Below are positions 58,234 to 64,000 of a stretch of DNA of 64,000 bases, piece after piece. The translations under genes were made by a program, and so were the position numbers. The notes below the pieces were generated by a model. That model made no database searches. It had not been told where the DNA came from and worked only from the letters and a program-made list of their open reading frames with translations. Numbering within the stretch: position 1 is the stretch's first letter; each line of letters starts with the position of its first letter. Origin of the DNA: Tritrichomonas musculus (taxonomy: Eukaryota > Parabasalia > Tritrichomonadida > Tritrichomonadidae); assembly GCA_039105265.1 (NCBI GenBank), contig JAPFFF010000010.1:4898001-4962000 (forward strand), in the 5' to 3' direction.

Positions 58234-60926
58234 TTTCTGAATAAGAATCGTTTTTTAATTGAGAGGCTATATAATTTTTTTTTATATAAAAATTGATGAA
58301 ATATAAATATATATATAATTTTGTTTTATTAATTATTATAGTATATATATAATGATAACTTATTAATACTTATATGTTTAAAAAATATTTATTTTCTAGA
58401 GATACACTTGTTTATATTATTTTTATTTTTTATAAATTTTTAACTTTTTCAGTTATTATATTTTTTATATTGAAATAATAAACATTTTTTATCCTAGTAG
58501 TATTTTTATTAAAACATTATTTTATTTTATATATATAATATATATTATATTTTATATACTATTTAAATTTTATATTTAAGTTTTACATTATATATTAAAT
58601 AGATAAATTAACAAAAAAAAATGAAAAATTCAATTAAACGATGATTTTTAATTGAATTTCTAAAAAAATATGTTGGTTTGTATTGTGATTATTTTTTGGT
58701 TTTCAATATATTAAATATTAAAGTTATTTTTATAATATAGATATTAATAATTGTACTTTATAAAAAATATTTGTAATAATATTTTTAAGAAGATGAGGAA
58801 ATTTATATTTTTCAAGAATCACTTCACTATTAACTTCACTTCACCGAAAATAATCATCTCACGTCACTAAAAAATAATAACGTACCAAAATACGATGAAA
58901 AATAATTCAAAATAATGCAAAATATAAAATTACATTTTTCTTAAAAATGAGAGTATAGAGTAACTTATTTACATAATAAAATTTATTTAAATATTTATTA
59001 TTATTATATTGTACAATTAGTATATAATTATTTCGTAAATCAATTGAGAAATAAGTCATTTTTTTAATGTAAATTTGCATTTAAATTTATATATGGCTAA
59101 TAAATTGGATATATAACAGATAATATATTTTATAAATCAAATATAAAATATTAAAATTGATTTATAATTCATAAATATTTTATTTAACTCGAGATATAGA
59201 TGAAACATTATTTTTTAAATTGTTTTTAAATTCTCAACATCCATTAAAAAAAGGTAATTACACTTTGATGTATATGATAATTTCCATGCATATTAAATTA
59301 TAATTAATTACTTTATATTTAGCAAATTTTATCAAATAAATTTTAAAATTCTATCTAGTAATTTTCAAGATATTTTAATTTATAATTTTTGAGAGGTTTA
59401 CAATTTGATTAAATTGAAAATAATATATGACTATAAATAATGATAAATAAGTTGATAAAATAAAATAAAATAAAATAATAACAGATAATAAATTAAAATT
59501 TCATTTTTCTTTTTATCTATATATAAATAGATAAAAAAATGTAAAATATTCAATTTTGAGACTTTGCACTTGGGAATTCAATTTTGAGACATTGCACTTG
59601 GGAATTCAATTTTGAATCATTAAATATTCATGCTTTGAAATTTTGAAAGGTAAAAAAAACATTCAATTTTGATATAAATTCTTTTATTGACCTATAACAG
59701 CTTTTGTATTCACCATAAATTTTGTGTTCTTTATATCTCGAAAATTCCTAGATAAAAATTAAAATAATCTTTTTATTTATATGCAATTTATAAATAAATA
59801 TAAATATATCCAATTATAAAATAGTCTACAATATATTTTTTAAGAAAAATAGTTTTTTTTATTCAAATACAAATAAAATATAAATATATAGCTTCACAAA
59901 AGTTAATTATTTAATTTGCTTTATTTATTACAAGTGAATTTATTTTATTAATAAAATTTTAAAGTATCAAAACAAAAAAATAATAACTCCTCATATTTTC
60001 TCATATTTTTTTGAAAATTGGTAAATCAATTATTCATAGGTATTATGCTCCAAAATTTTGTAATCAAATATGTCTCTAGGCAAATAATAATTTTATTATT
60101 TTTGAAGTAAAAATATTCCATATTCATCAACTTTTCTCAGAAAAAAAATTGAATTAAAAAGAGTGTAATTACCTTTCATTAAAACCAATTATGGCAAATG
60201 TCAGTATTGGATATATAGAAGTAAATAATCTTAATATTCTTTCATAAGATAAAATATTCATTCAATTAAAGCCAAAATAAAATAATCAAATAACGAGTTT
60301 TCACTTCACATGAATACCTCTAAATTTATTAATTTAAAAATAAATTTAATCAAAAAAATAGAATTATATTTGTATTTTAGAAAAAAAGTATCTTTATTAT
60401 AATTAAATTATCAAAATCTAAAGCATGAATTTAAGAATATCGTTAATCTCGCATTGCCGATGAAATTATTGTTCAAATTTCATTCATAAAAAAATATATA
60501 AATTATGTGAATAAAATAATTGACTGATGCTTACTTACTAAACAAGGATATGATTATTTCTTTAAAAATAATATATGAAACTTTGAAGAATTATTACAAA
60601 AAGTTAACTCAAGGGCAAAGAAGATAGGCCATAGAGAGATTTCTTCATTATTATCCTCATAAAAGTACTTCCAGCGCAATTTTTGTAGAATAAAATGTAT
60701 TTTTCTTTAGGATTACTTATGAAATTGTTTAATTTTACTGTTTTAAGTGTTTATTAAATCACATTTCTTTATTTGAAAAAAGTACTTAATGCATATCAAC
60801 AATAATAAGTAATAAAAAAATCTCTCAGTAATGGTAATAAAAATGTCTTTCGGTTGCAATCAAAATGGTTAAACTTTAATAGTCTAATCCGAAAGATTTC
60901 TTTTGAACCTCTTCATTCATTTATTT
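58234..60926. other. Gene-free AT-rich interval
   Basis: About 2.7 kb at well over 80% A+T with no credible reading frame and no clear inverted-repeat element. The only ordered feature is a short tandem repeat at about 59,561-59,620, in which attcaattttgaga plus (c/a)ttgcacttggga is repeated twice, with a third partial unit. Confidence 0.6.
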
Positions 60927-60941
60927 ACGATTTGTTTTTAC

Positions 60942-61246
60942 TATGGCAAGAGAGATTGTGTATCAGCTTTTTGAGAGAACTAATAGAAAAAAATAAAAAG
61001 AAAATGTAGAATAATATTTACTGAAACTATTCATGTTAAAAAAATGCATCTTTTTATGTTACAAAATTTTTACCGATCCTTCCTTTTGATGTAAGTCTTG
61101 GTAAAAATTATGTAAAAATATAAAAAGATGCATCAATTTTTTTATTTATGTACATAAATATTCTCAAAATATTATTCTCTATTTTTCTCCTATTTTTCTT
61201 TCAATTAGTTCTCTCAAAAAGCTGAGGCACAATCTCTCTTGCAAAA
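60942..61246. mobile_element. Foldback element, copy 3, with 15-bp direct repeats
   Basis: The arms gcaagagagattgtgtatca (60,946) and tgaggcacaatctctcttgc (to 61,242) are complementary over about 45 bp. The interior is almost the same as foldback copy 2, including the taccgatccttccttttgat core. A perfect 15-bp direct repeat, acgatttgtttttac, flanks it at 60,927-60,941 and 61,247-61,261. Beyond it, 61,262-62,400 holds only short, unconvincing frames. Confidence 0.82.
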
Positions 61247-62572
61247 ACGATTTGTTTTTACACTCCTTTAATCATGATTTGTTAAATTTGGTAACATTGA
61301 CCTAACCTGTAAAAGATGTAATATGATTTTAATAGCTGATATTATAGAAATTTTTTTCCAAAAGTTATGTAATAGTTGAAATGTTCTATATTTTTATCAT
61401 AATCTTTAAAGGACTTGATGCTCATATTTTATGCAGTTCTTTATCGACTAACCTCGGTGGTCTTTTATTCGTTTCAAGATTATGTAATAATTGTAATGAG
61501 GTAGATAGAAATGTCTTTCTAAGTGTATGCTTGCAAAAAGTTGATGGAATCTTCATAAGCATCTCAGAATCTTTTATTTTCTTATATTGAAAAAATTTCT
61601 ATATAAATTTATTCATATAATTAAAAAACTAATTTCTCAAAACATTAAAACTCACATATAATTCAAAATCTTTAACCTCAGATAATTCATTTGTTTAGTT
61701 ACAAATGTATTGTTTAACATTTTTTCAGAAGCTAAACTTATTAACATTTCTTCGCATATAAAAAATGACATTGTCTTTTGCTCTCTGATGCATAAAGCCT
61801 TTTTTGATATCCATATGCAATAAATCTCACAAAGATAAACCAATAGACTCACTATCGAGTGAATCACATTATAAAATCACATTCAAAACATAATTCTCAC
61901 CAATAAAAACATTATAGATATCATTATAATCATGTTATTACTGGTTAAATCAGCGTCTCTATGAATTATATTATACCTGAATTGAGAGTTTTTTTTGCGA
62001 AAACCATATAAATGGTTCTTTTTAAATATAAAATTTATTCCGAGTTGATATCGATGAAGATTTTCTTACTGAAGATGTATAAGATATCTATATTTGTAGA
62101 AAAAACAATATTTAAAATTGATATAAATCGAAAAAATAAGAATTATCTACAAAGATATGAATCTTAATGGATTTAAAAAGGGTTTGCAAATACAGGAGAA
62201 TGCTATCATTGAAAAATAATAGCAAATCAAAGAATTTTATGGCAGAAACATAATTAATCTCGATTTGACTATTATTATTAACCAATAACATTGGTAAATA
62301 TCACTTTTTTATATCATCTAAGATATATTTCAATGATTTAATTTATTTTTAGATACTTTTATTTAGTTTTGCTTTTGTATATTCTCTAATCTTTGATAAA
62401 TATAGTTGCTCCGCTTAATGAGCTCCGCACACCCCTAACACGGTGAATCAACCACCTCTGATCAGTCATTTACATAGTTCGACACCAAAGTTCGTCAACT
62501 ACCACGCTATTGATGTAAACTACGTCAAACTAATTTCAAACTATTTTTTTAGCGGCTAATCATAATAATAAT

Positions 62573-62704
62573 ATGATGACCGAAATTGAATTCACAGTCG
62601 AACCAATCGAATTAGCTATCGAAGACTTCTTCGAATATCACGATTTCGATAGTATTCATAAGACACCTCGAATGGTCACTTGCGTAGGATCATCTGCGCA
62701 GTAG
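62573..62704 (+). CDS. Short ORF at the start of the right-hand element (43 aa)
   Basis: The frame MMTEIEFTVEPIELAIEDFF, EYHDFDSIHKTPRMVTCVG and SSAQ uses the same non-AT-biased codons as the gene that follows and not those of the neighbourhood. It is acidic with no known motif. It could be a small regulatory gene upstream of the candidate initiator gene, or a relic. Confidence 0.35.
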   Translation: MMTEIEFTVEPIELAIEDFFEYHDFDSIHKTPRMVTCVGSSAQ

Positions 62705-62740
62705 GTCTATCCTTTTTGGTTTGTACCGTTAAGAGTTGAT

Positions 62741-62808
62741 CATAAATGTATATCACTAACGAACTTATCGTAAATATATATTACCAACGAACTTATCATA
62801 AACGATCC
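62741..62808. repeat. 28-bp iteron-like direct repeats
   Basis: Two tandem 28-bp units, cataaatgtatatcactaac+gaacttat (62,741-62,768) and cgtaaatatatattaccaac+gaacttat (62,769-62,796), are followed by the beginning of a third (cataaacgatcc). They lie about 100 bp upstream of the initiator-like gene at 62,910, where iterons of a replication origin would be expected. Two and a half units are weak statistical support. Confidence 0.5.
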
Positions 62809-62909
62809 AACTATTCTAAACCAATTTTAATTTAACTTTTTTATTCTTACTACTGTATTGAACTAGCACAAGATCATCTACGCATGCTATTTTTTGCTTT
62901 AAACGAAAC

Positions 62910-63713
62910 ATGAACCACGAAGAAGAAGCCAGATTATTCGAACTCGACTTCCACACGCGTAAAGAGATTATTCTAAACGATATTAGTCCATATTCGATAA
63001 CGATTCCGTTAAAGCATGTAAAGCGCAAGAAGGTTAAACCGGAAACGATGTTGTATAATCTCAAAAAAACCATTAACCGGAACGATATATCCGATATAGA
63101 TTACACCGAGAGATCTGCTAACAACCATAAACTTAATCCGTTTAGTGATAGATTCTGCGACAACGTTATCTTCTATTACATGGTTCCAATAGATCCGCAT
63201 AACAAGAACAAGAACGATTATCTGTCGAAGTACCTCGTAGAACACACGTATAAGATTAAACGAATATTACAATCCCATTATATTAACGTTAACAAACGAT
63301 ATATAAAACCGATGTATAGAAGCAAAGAAGGTGAATACTATAAAAAGTACATTAAAGTCGCATTACAAGTGATTCCAGTTAACGATGCATTCGCATTAAT
63401 TACTAATGAAGAAGCTATTAAATCCTTTAACGATGAAGGTATATACATTAACGATATCGACTTCACCCAAGATTTCGCTGGTGCTATTAACAAAGAAGAG
63501 GTGATCCAGTATCTAATATACAATAACGATTATGTTATGGAAGGTTCTAATAACGATGACGACTACGTTATTATGGATAACGACAAACTAGTTGGTAAGA
63601 ACTGTCTTACCTTCATCCATAACACAGAACACGGTAAAGTTAGATACAAAATCTATAACAAGTTCGTCCAATCTATTGATATTCCATCCATTAGAAGATC
63701 TGATCACATATAG
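62910..63713 (+). CDS. Candidate replication-initiator-like protein of an unidentified element
   Basis: 267 residues, ATG of MNHEEEARLFELDFHTR. Basic and soluble. The order of motifs is suggestive of Rep_trans/replication-initiation-factor proteins: an acidic strand pair (NDIDFTQDFAGAINKEEVIQ), a strand plus KVRYKIYNKFVQSIDIPSI, and, in the DNA downstream, coding-like sequence with LFRLEITFY character. I recall similar proteins in multi-copy elements of trichomonads and other protists, but cannot verify this. The copy appears broken downstream and the window ends inside it. GC content and codon choice differ sharply from the host DNA to the left, pointing to a mobile or plasmid/virus-like origin. 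Confidence 0.5.
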   Translation: MNHEEEARLFELDFHTRKEIILNDISPYSITIPLKHVKRKKVKPETMLYNLKKTINRNDISDIDYTERSANNHKLNPFSDRFCDNVIFYYMVPIDPHNKNKNDYLSKYLVEHTYKIKRILQSHYINVNKRYIKPMYRSKEGEYYKKYIKVALQVIPVNDAFALITNEEAIKSFNDEGIYINDIDFTQDFAGAINKEEVIQYLIYNNDYVMEGSNNDDDYVIMDNDKLVGKNCLTFIHNTEHGKVRYKIYNKFVQSIDIPSIRRSDHI

Positions 63714-64000
63714 CGGATTGTTTATACAATCCAGATAAACAGTCACGAAACAGCATTAACGATAGTTTGGATACAGGTTTGTTTCGATTGGAGATAACGT
63801 TCTATATAAACAACAATGCTGTTAGTGAAGAGCATATCCATAACCATCTTAACTATCTCACCGAACTACTTCCACCAGAGTTAATCTATCACAATCCCAT
63901 TAACAACCAATGAAAGTCTGTATTAAACAAATTAGAATATAACTTACTCGTCGTCGATTTAGATAACAAAATAGCACTGTTCTCATACTTCGTTAACGGC

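Larger units (their letters stand above)
62400..64000 (+). mobile_element. Compositionally distinct element of unknown type, cut by the window end
   Basis: From about 62,400 the DNA changes from >80% A+T with poly-A/T runs to roughly 63-65% A+T with many cga, acg and aac codons. It holds a 43-residue frame, iteron-like repeats and the initiator-like gene. Coding-like sequence continues to the last base. The left boundary is judged only by composition. It is treated as a fossil element, broken, family uncertain. Confidence 0.45.

Noticed and set aside
61381-61867. Two short frames of about 70 codons on opposite strands
   Set aside because: They sit in AT-rich DNA, lack recognisable motifs and have composition close to random; not called as genes.

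Overview
The window is very AT-rich nuclear DNA from a parabasalid protist of the Trichomonas/Tritrichomonas group. The evidence is a pseudokinase fused to Sel1 repeats, a DUF3447/ankyrin gene, a Cys-rich type I surface protein ending in a Gly/Ala/Val membrane anchor and a short basic tail, an AIG1-type GTPase, intronless genes, TCA-type initiator motifs just upstream of several ATGs, and a Maverick/Polinton with trichomonad-style protein-primed polymerase, integrase, ATPase, protease and capsid genes. The species is not settled; the extreme AT bias leans toward Tritrichomonas.

Layout. 1-8.5 kb is a graveyard of nested DNA transposons with terminal inverted repeats (TIRs), a duplicated ~0.8 kb segment and one small lineage-specific gene (5.5-6.1 kb). 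9.5-13.4 kb carries two host genes on the + strand: a PP1/PP2A-like phosphatase and a pseudokinase-Sel1 protein. A long foldback element follows at 13.5-13.9 kb. From 14.8 to 40.7 kb lies a host DUF3447/ankyrin gene, now a pseudogene, split by a 23.4 kb Polinton (15,020-38,447). The Polinton looks whole: both TIRs are present and about 20 open genes are packed with 6-60 bp gaps over most of its length. Its core block on the - strand runs protease, unknown, integrase, ATPase, small Gly-rich protein, phosphoprotein-like, major capsid. The polymerase, a very long fibre-like protein and small accessory genes lie toward both ends.

40.7-52.1 kb holds an AIG1 GTPase, a 65-bp satellite, a decayed SLC35F6-like transporter, the Cys-rich surface protein and a protein made of ten helical modules. 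52-61.3 kb is again gene-poor, with nested Mutator-like elements (one with near-identical 180-bp TIRs and a clean 9-bp target duplication, one carrying a captured coding-like fragment) and a third foldback copy. From about 62.4 kb base composition changes and a different element begins. It has 28-bp iteron-like repeats followed by a candidate replication-initiator gene, and it runs off the window.

How the genes relate: the Polinton genes form one replication, packaging and integration set. The host genes are independent signalling, transport or surface functions. Most of the remaining DNA is explained by at least a dozen small TIR or foldback elements inserted in one another.
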